This document shows positions 8,452 through 18,215 of a stretch of 64,000 nucleotides of DNA, piece by piece. The stretch spans positions 20,332-84,331 of the forward strand of contig JAKQDH010000063.1 of NCBI GenBank assembly GCA_029558835.1. Direction: 5' to 3'. A model generated the notes under the pieces. It searched no databases. It worked only from the letters and a program-made list of their open reading frames with translations, and was not told where the DNA came from. A program made the position numbers and the translations under genes. Source of the DNA: Planctomycetota bacterium (GTDB lineage Bacteria > Planctomycetota > Phycisphaerae > UBA1845). The stretch's first letter is position 1, and each line of letters starts with the position of its first letter.

Positions 8452-9423
8452 ATGAAACGGACACTTCGTACAACAACGTGGGTCTGGATGCTGCTGGCGT
8501 GGGCGTGCGTCACCGCTGCCGCCGCCCAGGCCGCTGAACCGCCGGCCGAAGCAAGCCCCGCCAAACGCCAGACCACCGTGTCCTTCGACAGCGACTCACC
8601 CGGCCTCGTCTCCACCCCGTGGCGCTTGGAGGGCACCAACCAGGCCGGTCCCGTCGCCAAGTGGGAGGTGACGGCCGCGCAGGACGCTCCCTCGCCGCCG
8701 AACGTGCTCGCCCTCAGCGACCCGCGAGAGGGGGCCAGCGCGACGTTCAACCTCTGCTGGACCGACAAGCTGACGTTCGACAACGGCCGCATCGAGGTGA
8801 AATGCAAGTCCGTCGCCGGCAAGGAAGACCAGGGCGGCGGCCCCATGTGGCGCGCCCAGAATGCCAACAACTACTACATCTGCCGCGTCAATCCGCTCGA
8901 GGGCAACTTCCGCGTCTACTGCGTCAAGGACGGCGCGCGGAAGATGCTCGACGGAACCAAGGTGGACTCACCGGTCGGGCAGTGGCACACCATTGCCATC
9001 GAACAGCACGGCCAGCGTATCCGCTGCTTCCTGAACGGGCAGAAGCTCCTGGACGCGCGTGACTCCACGTTCCCGACGGCCGGTGGCGTGGGAGTCTGGA
9101 CCAAGGCGGACGCGGTCACCTGGTTCGATGACCTTGTCATCACGCCGGATACTGGTGATTCGCCGACTGGCGACGCGCCCGAGGCGGCCGCTCAGCCGGC
9201 CGCTTCCACGCCGGATGCGCCGCTCCACACCCTGCTGCCCCGCGCCGCGTTGACCCTGGCCGATGCCATCGCCAGGGCGGAACGCCACGTCGGCGGAGTC
9301 GGCGTCGCCGCTAGCTACCGGGCAACCGGCGAGACGCTCACGATCACCGTCACGGTCCTGGTGGGGTCCACGCCGCGCGAGGTGGAGTACGACGCCACGA
9401 CCGGGGCCTTGCTTTCCGAGTGA
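8452..9423 (+). CDS. Exported laminin-G/DUF1080-like protein
   Basis: 323 residues from ATG 8452, with GAGGAG upstream. N-terminal signal peptide (MKRTLRTTTWVWMLLAWACV, cleavage after about AQA). Residues about 45-260 look like a concanavalin/laminin-G type beta sandwich as in planctomycete DUF1080-like proteins: FDSDSPGLVSTPW, FDNGRIEVKCKS, NNYYICRVNPLEGNFRVY, GQWHTIAIEQHGQRIRCFLN and TWFDDLVITP. After an Ala/Pro-rich linker, residues about 270-323 resemble a single PepSY-like unit (TLADAIARAERHVGG, VEYDATTGALL). Probably periplasmic, binding carbohydrate or acting on it; no catalytic residues can be assigned. Confidence 0.72.
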   Translation: MKRTLRTTTWVWMLLAWACVTAAAAQAAEPPAEASPAKRQTTVSFDSDSPGLVSTPWRLEGTNQAGPVAKWEVTAAQDAPSPPNVLALSDPREGASATFNLCWTDKLTFDNGRIEVKCKSVAGKEDQGGGPMWRAQNANNYYICRVNPLEGNFRVYCVKDGARKMLDGTKVDSPVGQWHTIAIEQHGQRIRCFLNGQKLLDARDSTFPTAGGVGVWTKADAVTWFDDLVITPDTGDSPTGDAPEAAAQPAASTPDAPLHTLLPRAALTLADAIARAERHVGGVGVAASYRATGETLTITVTVLVGSTPREVEYDATTGALLSE

Positions 9424-9747
9424 CGTGAACGGCCGGCGCCGCGATCACTAACTGCCGGCGGCATTGCCCATTTTACCCATTTTTCCCTTGCGCTTCGCCC
9501 AAATGCATACATAGGAAGCTCAAGCGGCGCCGCTCGGGTGGCGTGCAAGCTAGCCTGATACCGATATCCAGTAGCAAGCGGCCGCAGCCGTTTCGCTCGA
9601 CCGGATCGTGCCCCGTCGCGCTCCGAGCACCGGGGTCCGTCGCTCTGCGCCCGGAGCGGAGGACGGCAGGTGCGGGAGGTCCGCGCGGTAGTCCGGCAAG
9701 GAGGCGGGAACGCGTGGCGACGGCCGCCCCAGCAAGGAGGCTGACCT
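9424..9747. other. 324-bp intergenic region, possible weak terminator
   Basis: Just after the stop, GCCGGC occurs twice about 22 bases apart (9432 and 9453) and is followed by a T-rich stretch (attttacccatttttccc), which might be a factor-independent terminator. The rest probably contains the promoter of the giant gene; AGCAAGGAGG before GTG 9748 is its ribosome binding site. Confidence 0.4.
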
Positions 9748-12700
9748 GTGGCTGCACGTTGGCGTGGCCTACCGACGCGGCGCAAGCCCGCCGTGGACGT
9801 CGCGATCGCGGCAGTACTTTGGGTCGTGGCTTCGACGCAAGCGGACCCGCCGGTCCCGCAGTTCACCTACGTCCCCGGACTTGATGGGCAACCCGGTGGG
9901 CCGGTGCACGACTTCCGCGTCGGCAGGCACGAGGTGACCAACGCCCAGTTCGCCGCGTTCCTCAATGACGCGCTCAACAACCTCAACAACGAGCGCGGCG
10001 CGTACCTGTACTTCGATACCGACAGCGGTGACGTGTACATCAACACCAGCAGCACCGGCCAGAAGGGTACGTCGGGGTCGGGGACGTTGATGTTCAGCGC
10101 GGCCGTCGGCGGCTGCCTCAGCTACAACGTCGGGCAGGGGGTCTACCTGATCGCGTCCGGCTGCGAGCAGCATCCGGTCATCGGCGTGTCATGGTATGGG
10201 GCGCTCAAGTACTGCAACTGGCTGACGCTAGCAACGGGGCTTACCGCTGCTGAACGCGTCTATGGCGAGGCTGCGAACACGAACTTGTCGGGCTGGCGCC
10301 CGGTCACGATCAGCGCTGCCAACTGGGCGGTGCGGGACCTGAACAGCGCGGAACGCGAGGCGTTGCTGGGCTATCTCGGCTATCGCCTGCCCATGGACGC
10401 CCGCACGGACGCGGCGGCCGTTTACAATGAGTGGTACAAGGCCGCCGCCTGGGACGAGAGCTGTCTGCCCGCCGGCTGCAACCATCTGTACGGCTTCGGG
10501 CGGGATGTGATTACGGGGCCGGACGCGAACTTCCGCTACAGCGGCGACCCGTTCGACAACGGCACCACGCCCGTCGCGTATTACGATGGTAGCGACCACG
10601 GCGGAACCTATCAAACCAACGCGGAGCAGAACTATTACGGTCTGTATGATGCCTCCGGGAACATATGGGAATGGATGCAGGATCAAGGCGTGGCCGCCAC
10701 CGACCGGCGCAATCGCGGCGGATCATGGAACAGCACGACGTCCTCGCTACGTACGGCACTCGGGGCCGACCGGGCGGCGAATTCGACCAGCAACGTCACG
10801 GGGTTCCGCGTCGTGCAGGCGGTGCACGATGACGTACTCGTGACGCCGCAGGCTGACTACGTCGTATCAGGACCGTGGGGCGGACCCTACAGTGATGCCG
10901 CCGGCGCGCGCGAGTACACCGTAACGAACGTGACGGACCAGGACGCGACGTTCAGCGTGACGCTGGACGCGGAGTGGCTGGAGGTCGAGGGCGGTCTGCC
11001 AGTCAACGTCACGCTGGTCCCCGGGGAGAGCTACGCGTTCACGGTGCGTGTCGCGCCGGCGTGCGCGACCGATGAACTGACGCTGGGCGAGAACATCGGC
11101 ACCGTGGGTATTGTGTATGGTCCGCCGCCGGGAACGGTCATCGAGCGTCTCCTGCGCCTGACGGTTACGGAGCCCCTGAACGTCGAGCCCTCCGGCGGCC
11201 TGGCGGCGTCGATGCGCTATCGTGGGACGCCGAATCCGGGGAGCAAGCTGTATACACTCACGAACGGTTCGGACCTGCCGGTGCTCTGGTCGGCCACCTG
11301 GGAGGAAACGACGGCGACGCCCTCGGGGCTGGATTGGCTGACGCTGAACGGTACCCAGCCGCCGGTCGGCGGGGAAGTCCCGGCGCAGGGCACCGCGCCG
11401 GTCACCATTGCGATCGACGCCGGTGCGGCCGCCGGCCTGGACCTCGGCACCTTCACTGCGGAGGTGACGTTCGCAGACGGCTGCACGGGGAGCGTCTGGG
11501 TCCGCGCGGTCAGTCTGCAAGTGTTGCCGTGGTTCTCGGTGGCACCATCAGGCACGCAACTGTTCAGCGGCCCGGCCGGGGGACCCTTCGCGCCGGCGCA
11601 ACACCAGTGGCAGATCAGCAACCTTGCGAGCGAGACGCTTCCCTGGCGCGTTGAGGTACAACCGACGTCGAGCTGGTTTGCCCTGAACACTTATCAGGGT
11701 ACGCTCCCCGCGCTGGGCAGCACGCAGGTCGCCGCGACGCTCACCTACGCGGCCGAGATCCTCGACATCGGCAGCTATGACAGCACGCTGCGGTTCCAGC
11801 ACGATCCAGGCAGCGGCTTCACCGTGGAGCGTACCATCGGACTGACCGTGAACGACTGGGTAACGCCGGCCGGCGATATCAGCTTCACGCGCCCGCTCGG
11901 GGGGGAGTTCACCCCGCCTTCGTCGTCCTGCACGCTGGCGGGCAATGCCCTCGGCGAGCGCTGGTGGTCAGCCGAGTTTGTCCCGGAGTCCGGCGCCGAC
12001 TGGCTCGACGTCAACCCGACCGAAGGGCTGATCCTGGAGCCCAACGGCAGCACCCTGGTGACCATCGAACCGAACGACGTGGCGGCGCAGTTGCCGGCGG
12101 GCGTGTACGTCGGCGACCTGATCTTCACGGACACCACCTTCGAACCGGCGTTCGAGAGCACCCGCCGCGTGACGCTCGTCATCACCGCGGCCGGCGTGGT
12201 CCTCGACCTGGCGCTGGTCACCGGCGACGCCGCGGCCCCCCCTGCGTACAATTTCCGCATCGGCCGCTTCGAGGTCACCAACCACGAATACTGCCTGTTC
12301 CTCAATGACGCGCTCGCCAACGTCAACAACGAACGCGGCGCGTGGCTGTATTTCGACGTGGACAGCGGCAACGTCTACCTGCACACGTCGCAGACCGGTA
12401 CCCAGGGAACCAGTGGAACGGGCACGGTCCTCTTCGATGCGGCCGCCAACGGTTACATCAGCTTCACCGGCGGTCGCTACGTCCCGCAGAGCGGCTTCGA
12501 GAACCACCCTGTCGGCGGCGTCTCGTGGTACGGCGCCTTGAAGTTCTGCAACTGGCTGACGCTCATTCACGGTATGTCCGGCCAGCGGGTGTATCACGAA
12601 GGCTACCCGGCCGATCAGTGGTGCCCCCTCGGCACGCCGGCGGAGCTGCGGCAATGGCGCGGCTTCCGCCTGCCCGTGGACGACGGAGCCGCGGCGGTCA

Positions 12701-15700
12701 GCACCTACAACGAATGGTACAAGGCGGCGGCCTGGCTGCCGGAGACCGTCCTGTACGCCGACTACGGTTTCGGGCGCAACGTGATTACCGTCGCCGATGC
12801 GAACTTCTACTTGAGTCTTGATCCCTTCGCCGACACCACACCGGTGGGGTTCTATGATGGGGTGCACGAGATCGCCGGGCCGATCATCACCAACGACACG
12901 GCCAACGGCTACGGCCTCTATGACATGACGGGCAACGTATCCGAATGGATGCAGGACGTGGGCGGCACCGCTTCGGAACGCGCCACGCGCGGCGGCAACT
13001 ACACCAACGCGATTCAAGCGCCGCTCCTGCGCGCGGACGGGCGCAACTCGCAGGCAGCAAGCGCGGCCTACCGGTTCCTCGGCTTTCGAGTGGCGCAGGC
13101 CCTCCCCGACACACTTACACAGTTCGATCTCACTCCCGTACCCCCCCAGCGTCTGGAGGCGTACGTCGGCGGCCCCTACGATCTTGCCGAGTTCGTTCTC
13201 GCCATCGAGAACGCGGGCGATTACACGCTGGACACGTTGTCCGTGACGGTTGACGCCGCCTGGCTGGCCCTGGACACCTCGGCCGGTCCGCGCGTTCCGC
13301 CCGGTGCCACCGCGGAGGCACGTTTGCGGGTGTCAGAAGCGGTGGATACGCTCGGTGTGTCACCCGCACCGCCGGGCAGCGGTGCCTGGGTGCCGGCAGA
13401 TGCCGCTCAGCCCGGCGGGCCCGCCTACGACTACTGGGTGGCGCAATTCGAGGTGCGCAACAGCGACTTCGCCGCCTTCCTCAACAACGCGTATCAGGAT
13501 GCCGTGGGGGTTGACCCGGGGCCACGCAGCGAGTACATGTATTTCGACACTGACTCCGGCAATGTGCATATACACGACACGCAGGAACCCGCCGCGGGTA
13601 CGGACGGGGCAGGACCGCTGCTCTACGATGCCGGCGCGGGCCATATACAGTTTGTCGGCGGCGCTTACGTGGTTGACGACGGGTACACGGATCACCCCGT
13701 TACCGGTGTAACCTGGTACGGAGCCCTCAAATATTGTAACTGGCTGACCCTGAACGCGGGCCTGCCGCCCGAGCTGCGCGTCTACACGGAAGCCCCGAGC
13801 ACGGCCTTGAGTAGCTGGCACCCCGTTACCGTAAGCGATGCCGACTGGATTGCCGGGGCATTCGACCCGGCAAACATAGTAGCCGAGACCATAGGCTATC
13901 GCCTGCCGCTGGATGCCGAGGCGGGCGCAAGTGGCTACAACGAGTGGTACAAGGCGGCCGCCTGGGACGACGCGACCGGTGGCGAGCACACCTACGGCTT
14001 CGGACGCGGTACCCTGACGGCCGCTGACGCGAACTTCCGGTGCAGCGGTGACCCGTTCGAGGACGAGGACGATTGTACAGTCGGCGGAACCACACCACGT
14101 GGTTTCTTCGATGGCGCAAACGTGCTCGGCGACGGCGAAACGCCGACGACCGCGTCCGGCAACGGGTTCGCTTTGTTCGACCTATGTGGTAACGCAGCCG
14201 AATGGGTGCAGGGAAATGCGTACCTGCAACAGGCGGCGCGCGGCGGTGGGTGGGATGACGCGCCGGAGTCGGCGTACTTGACCAACGCCACCCGCCAGCC
14301 GCTGGCGCCCGACCTCGCCGACGCCCAAGTCGGGTTTCGGGTGGTCCGCAACCCCGGCCGGGTGGCGGCGATCACGGTAACCGACTCTCTCAGCGGTGCC
14401 ACGCAGAAACGCTTTGTCCTACTGCATCTGCGCGAGCCGTTCCTGCTGACTCCGGGCGGCGGTATCAGTTACGCCGGTATGTACCGCTCCGGCCAGGCCG
14501 CGGGGACGACGCAGCTTTATGAGGTCACCAACCGCTCGGCTGCCGCGATGCCGTGGGCTCTGACTGCGGACAAGACCTGGCTGACCGTCACCGGGCCGAC
14601 GCCTGGGCAGGCGAGCGGCACGCTGGACGCCGGGCAACAGGGCGCCGTGACCCTCACGCTCAACAGTGAGGCCAACGCCCTCGGCCCCGGTACCCACGTG
14701 GCCGTCGCCACCTGGCGCAACACGCGGACCAATGAAGTCCGCACCCGCAACGCCACCGTGAACGTCGCCTGGCCCATCGCGGTCACGCCGCCGGACGACG
14801 CGGCCGTCTTCACCGGTTTCTACGGCGGCCCGTTTATCAACCCGAACCCGTGCACGTTTGCGTTGAGCAGCCTCGTAAGTTTCAACCTGCAATATCAGGT
14901 AAGCTGTGCCCAACCGTGGGTGTCCATCACGGGGCAGTACCCGCTCAGCGGGACGCTCACGCCGGGCGCCGGCCTGTCTTTCGACGTAAGCGTGGATGAG
15001 GACGCCGCCTCTCTGGCGGTGGGAGAATACGACGCCGTGCTGGTCTTTCGCTTCACTGACCCCGGCAACGACAACCTCTCGGCCACGCTCGAGGAGACGG
15101 TCACGGTGGTGGTCCAGGACCCGATCTTCATCACGCCGACCGAGGACCCCTGGGAGGTCGGGCCGGAGCTGGATCCGCTGCCCTTCCAAGTCTATACACT
15201 TACAAATGCCCGCACGGACAGGGGCATCGACGTTCACGTGGCGGCCGACGTGGATTGGCTGGATGTCGGTTCCGCCACCGTGACGGTGCTGCCCGGCGGC
15301 GCGCCTGCGACCATGACGGTCTCGGTGAACGAGCTGGCACTGCAGTTGTACCACGGTACGTATGTTGGCACCGTGCAGTTCACGGACACCTACACGGGTC
15401 ACGTGCAGACGCGGACGGTTCGCCTGCACATTGTGGAGACGCTTTCGGTTGGACCGCGAACCGGCTTGACCGCCTACGGCGTGCCCGGGGGGCCGATCCT
15501 GGATCCCACGGCGATCTACACGCTCGTGAATTACGACACGGGCGCGATCCAGTGGCGGGCCGAATCGTCGGAACCAAACAGTTGGGTGCTGCTGAACGGC
15601 GGGACCGGGCCGGTGGTCGATAGTCTCCCGTCTGCCGGCACGACGCACATCGTCGTCGCCATTGACGTGGGCAACGCCACCATCCCCCCCTTGCAGGAAG

Positions 15701-16995
15701 GCGAGAACCAGGCCGAAGTCGTGTTTACCGACCTCACCAACGCGGTAAGCTGCACGCGGCTCGTGAGCCTGACGCTGGTGAATCCACACTTCGCCGTGTC
15801 GTCGGCGCACGTCGCGGCGGACGTGCTCCAACCGGGCGGGCCGGCGTACAACTTCGAGATGTCCGCGTATCACACCACCAACGCCGAGTTCGCGGCGTTT
15901 CTGAACGACGCGCTAACCACGTCTGCGGCCCCGCGCGGTGCGTACATGTTCTTCCACACGACGACGGGCGACGTGTATGTGAACACGACCGCCGCGCGCG
16001 AAACCGGAGCCTCGCCCGGCACGCGCACGGTGAAGATGTTTGCGCCGGCCGCGGGGGGGCGGATCAGTTACGACGACGGCACGCAAATGTACTCGGTGCA
16101 GACCGGCTACGAAGCCCACCCCGTTACGGGCGCAAGCTGGTACGGGGCCCTGAAGTACTGCAACTGGCTCACGCTGGACCAGGGGATGAGCCCGGAGCAG
16201 CGTTGCTACAACGAAGCCAGCGACGCGGACCTGGCGGGCTGGCGCCCGGTCACCGCAACGGGCACGCTGTGGTCCACGCGTGACCTGAACGATGACGAAC
16301 GCCTTGCCCTGGTGGAGAACTACCGCGGGTACCGCCTGCCGATGGACGAAGGCTACAACAACCCGGACGTCAGCGTCGACTTCGCCGACGGCTACAACGA
16401 ATGGTATAAGGCCGCCGCCTGGAACAGCGTCCTCGCGCGCAACACCGTGTACGGCTGCGGACGCGACACGCTGACCGGCGCGGATGCCAACTACAAGAAC
16501 AGCGGCGACCCGTTCGACAACAGCACCACGCCGGTGGGCTACTACGACGGCTCGAACCACGGCGGTTCGTTCACCACGAACGCCAATGCCAATACGTTCC
16601 AGCTCTTCGACATGTCCGGCAACGTCTATCAGTGGTTACAGGGACGTTACACGCCGGGCAGCTTCGCCGTTCGTACCGTCCGCGGCGGCAGCTACAGCAC
16701 CGTGCATCCACCCACCGGTTCGGAGAGCCTGGCGACCAACCGGCGCAACTTCGCCGATCCGCGCTCGACGCTCGCTCAGATAGGCTTCCGAGTGGTGCGG
16801 GCGCTGCGGCGCGCCAACGGCGACGCGGACGGCGATGGACGCGTGGACTACGACGACCTGACCGCCCTTGCCGACTGCCTGACCGGCCCGCGGGGGGGCG
16901 TGTTTCCTGATTGCGGCACGCTGGACTTCGACGGCGATGACGACGTGGACCTGGCCGACGTGGCGGCCTTTCAGCAGGCGTTCACCGGTCCATGA
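9748..16995 (+). CDS. Giant exported SUMF1 / BACON-like repeat protein with dockerin-like C-terminus
   Basis: 2415 residues, GTG start with GGAGG at ideal spacing. Residues 1-33 look like a signal peptide. Four sulfatase-modifying-factor (FGE-sulfatase/SUMF1) domains lie at about 60-351, 834-1111, 1226-1530 and 2033-2346; each has EVTNxxFAAFLNDA-like openings, SWYGALKYCNWLT, YNEWYKAAAW, YGFGR and ends with GGSW...GFRVV. About nine beta-sandwich modules resembling BACON or Big domains start near 363, 478, 597, 705, 1130, 1567, 1680, 1795 and 1901, with consensus [V/L]TP...GGPF...YTLTN. The last 60 residues carry two calcium-type loops (DADGDGRVDYDDL, DFDGDDDVDLADV), dockerin-like. Probably a secreted or cell-surface binding/structural protein; real formylglycine-generating activity is doubtful. 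Neighbours are unrelated. Confidence 0.85.
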   Translation: MAARWRGLPTRRKPAVDVAIAAVLWVVASTQADPPVPQFTYVPGLDGQPGGPVHDFRVGRHEVTNAQFAAFLNDALNNLNNERGAYLYFDTDSGDVYINTSSTGQKGTSGSGTLMFSAAVGGCLSYNVGQGVYLIASGCEQHPVIGVSWYGALKYCNWLTLATGLTAAERVYGEAANTNLSGWRPVTISAANWAVRDLNSAEREALLGYLGYRLPMDARTDAAAVYNEWYKAAAWDESCLPAGCNHLYGFGRDVITGPDANFRYSGDPFDNGTTPVAYYDGSDHGGTYQTNAEQNYYGLYDASGNIWEWMQDQGVAATDRRNRGGSWNSTTSSLRTALGADRAANSTSNVTGFRVVQAVHDDVLVTPQADYVVSGPWGGPYSDAAGAREYTVTNVTDQDATFSVTLDAEWLEVEGGLPVNVTLVPGESYAFTVRVAPACATDELTLGENIGTVGIVYGPPPGTVIERLLRLTVTEPLNVEPSGGLAASMRYRGTPNPGSKLYTLTNGSDLPVLWSATWEETTATPSGLDWLTLNGTQPPVGGEVPAQGTAPVTIAIDAGAAAGLDLGTFTAEVTFADGCTGSVWVRAVSLQVLPWFSVAPSGTQLFSGPAGGPFAPAQHQWQISNLASETLPWRVEVQPTSSWFALNTYQGTLPALGSTQVAATLTYAAEILDIGSYDSTLRFQHDPGSGFTVERTIGLTVNDWVTPAGDISFTRPLGGEFTPPSSSCTLAGNALGERWWSAEFVPESGADWLDVNPTEGLILEPNGSTLVTIEPNDVAAQLPAGVYVGDLIFTDTTFEPAFESTRRVTLVITAAGVVLDLALVTGDAAAPPAYNFRIGRFEVTNHEYCLFLNDALANVNNERGAWLYFDVDSGNVYLHTSQTGTQGTSGTGTVLFDAAANGYISFTGGRYVPQSGFENHPVGGVSWYGALKFCNWLTLIHGMSGQRVYHEGYPADQWCPLGTPAELRQWRGFRLPVDDGAAAVSTYNEWYKAAAWLPETVLYADYGFGRNVITVADANFYLSLDPFADTTPVGFYDGVHEIAGPIITNDTANGYGLYDMTGNVSEWMQDVGGTASERATRGGNYTNAIQAPLLRADGRNSQAASAAYRFLGFRVAQALPDTLTQFDLTPVPPQRLEAYVGGPYDLAEFVLAIENAGDYTLDTLSVTVDAAWLALDTSAGPRVPPGATAEARLRVSEAVDTLGVSPAPPGSGAWVPADAAQPGGPAYDYWVAQFEVRNSDFAAFLNNAYQDAVGVDPGPRSEYMYFDTDSGNVHIHDTQEPAAGTDGAGPLLYDAGAGHIQFVGGAYVVDDGYTDHPVTGVTWYGALKYCNWLTLNAGLPPELRVYTEAPSTALSSWHPVTVSDADWIAGAFDPANIVAETIGYRLPLDAEAGASGYNEWYKAAAWDDATGGEHTYGFGRGTLTAADANFRCSGDPFEDEDDCTVGGTTPRGFFDGANVLGDGETPTTASGNGFALFDLCGNAAEWVQGNAYLQQAARGGGWDDAPESAYLTNATRQPLAPDLADAQVGFRVVRNPGRVAAITVTDSLSGATQKRFVLLHLREPFLLTPGGGISYAGMYRSGQAAGTTQLYEVTNRSAAAMPWALTADKTWLTVTGPTPGQASGTLDAGQQGAVTLTLNSEANALGPGTHVAVATWRNTRTNEVRTRNATVNVAWPIAVTPPDDAAVFTGFYGGPFINPNPCTFALSSLVSFNLQYQVSCAQPWVSITGQYPLSGTLTPGAGLSFDVSVDEDAASLAVGEYDAVLVFRFTDPGNDNLSATLEETVTVVVQDPIFITPTEDPWEVGPELDPLPFQVYTLTNARTDRGIDVHVAADVDWLDVGSATVTVLPGGAPATMTVSVNELALQLYHGTYVGTVQFTDTYTGHVQTRTVRLHIVETLSVGPRTGLTAYGVPGGPILDPTAIYTLVNYDTGAIQWRAESSEPNSWVLLNGGTGPVVDSLPSAGTTHIVVAIDVGNATIPPLQEGENQAEVVFTDLTNAVSCTRLVSLTLVNPHFAVSSAHVAADVLQPGGPAYNFEMSAYHTTNAEFAAFLNDALTTSAAPRGAYMFFHTTTGDVYVNTTAARETGASPGTRTVKMFAPAAGGRISYDDGTQMYSVQTGYEAHPVTGASWYGALKYCNWLTLDQGMSPEQRCYNEASDADLAGWRPVTATGTLWSTRDLNDDERLALVENYRGYRLPMDEGYNNPDVSVDFADGYNEWYKAAAWNSVLARNTVYGCGRDTLTGADANYKNSGDPFDNSTTPVGYYDGSNHGGSFTTNANANTFQLFDMSGNVYQWLQGRYTPGSFAVRTVRGGSYSTVHPPTGSESLATNRRNFADPRSTLAQIGFRVVRALRRANGDADGDGRVDYDDLTALADCLTGPRGGVFPDCGTLDFDGDDDVDLADVAAFQQAFTGP

Positions 16996-17200
16996 CCGGC
17001 TCAGCGTAACGCAACGTCAGCCCACCCGCGGGCGGTGTAGGCGTCGCCCGACCCCCGCTTTTCGAGGCTCTCGGTTCGGCCGTGGAGTTCTGCACCAGAC
17101 AGCTCCCGTGCCTCGAAAGCGAATCGGTTGACGCCGGCAGGCAGCGTCGTAAGATACTAGAAAGGACTGAGTCCAATCCCTCTTGCATGGAGGATGACCG

Positions 17201-17422
17201 ATGGCACGTACGGCGATTCGAGAGAAGGTAACCACCACCAGCACCATCAGCCGGGGCACCACCACCGCCCTGCGTTCGGTCCAGGTGACCGAAGACCAGA
17301 TTCGGGAGCGCGCCTACAAGATCTACCTGGGTCGCGCAGCGCGCGGGCGCGGCGGCGACGCGCTGGGCGACTGGAACCAGGCTAAAGAGGAGCTGCAACG
17401 CGAAGCAGCTCGGATGAAGTAG
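17201..17422 (+). CDS. DUF2934-type small protein
   Basis: 73 residues, ATG 17201 with GGAGG about eight bases upstream. The core IRERAYKIYLGRAARGRG...ALGDWNQAKEELQRE matches the short DUF2934 motif (IRxRAYEIYxxRG...DWxxAExEL). The N-terminal 27 residues are Thr/Ser-rich. Cytoplasmic, function unknown; such genes are common as solitary small ORFs in planctomycetes and proteobacteria. Confidence 0.7.
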   Translation: MARTAIREKVTTTSTISRGTTTALRSVQVTEDQIRERAYKIYLGRAARGRGGDALGDWNQAKEELQREAARMK

Positions 17423-18215
17423 GACCCTGATTCCCTCAGTGGGCACACGGTGGGGTGTGACATCCGGTTGCTGACACGACTTGGCAGCTCCGGTGCTTCT
17501 GACGGAACAGTCTGCGACGCGGCGGCCACGGGCCGGCGGGAACCCTACGGCGCGTCCGGCGGTTGTCGTGCGCGCGGAGTTGCTCCGCGCTCTCCTTGCG
17601 TTGCACCGGCCGCAGTCGGTCCACCCGCGTGCGCGTAAAGAAGCGTGGTGCGCCAGGGCGCACCACATCCGGCCGCCCCGTGGGGCAGCCACGCGTATGA
17701 TTGACCGTCGGGGGTTGTTCAATCGGTCCCAGGGAGGGCTAAGGACAGTGGTCCCCACGCGTTTGCCTACCCCCCGAGGCACGCGTGGGATGCCTCTTTC
17801 GACCCAGCCCGCCGAGCCAGCGGTCACGCGGGCCCGGAAGCACCGACACCGGAACTGGGTTCCGGTACTGATACTAGGACCGCTGCCAACGGCGGGTCAA
17901 AGAACAAACTGACCGATAATGTGGTTTCTTCTCGACGGAGGGCGTGACCATGCGCGGGGTCGCGCGGCCTTTGCCTACAGACCGAACTGCGCCGGGGCCG
18001 ATAACAGGACAAGCGCGTTCTCAGTAGCGCCAGGCAGGAGGCAAGGGCGCCGGCCGGTTTGACCACTACGCCGGGAAGCACGCAAGCGAAGTGCCCCTGT
18101 CAGTACTGGGAATCGGCGAGGACGGAGGGTGGCACCTCACTGGAGGCCCCGAGGGTACCCCGCTAAGTTGGGCACGAGACGGCTGCCCGACCTCCGCGAA
18201 GCTGAGTGGTAATGG
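17423..18215. other. 793-bp gap upstream of ftsK with two perfect inverted repeats
   Basis: No coding frame with family resemblance. There is a perfect 10-base-pair inverted repeat GTGGTGCGCC/GGCGCACCAC separated by two bases at 17645-17666, and a 7-base-pair hairpin CCGGAAC tgg GTTCCGG at 17849-17865. I looked for RNase P RNA, tmRNA and SRP RNA landmarks and did not find them. The ftsK promoter presumably lies at the right end. Confidence 0.4.

Noticed and set aside
16684..16995. PEP-CTERM at the end of the giant SUMF1 protein
   Set aside because: The end is a pair of calcium-loop repeats without a hydrophobic helix or PEP motif.
17423..18215. RNase P RNA, tmRNA or SRP RNA in the ftsK leader
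   Set aside because: The conserved sequence landmarks of these RNAs are absent.
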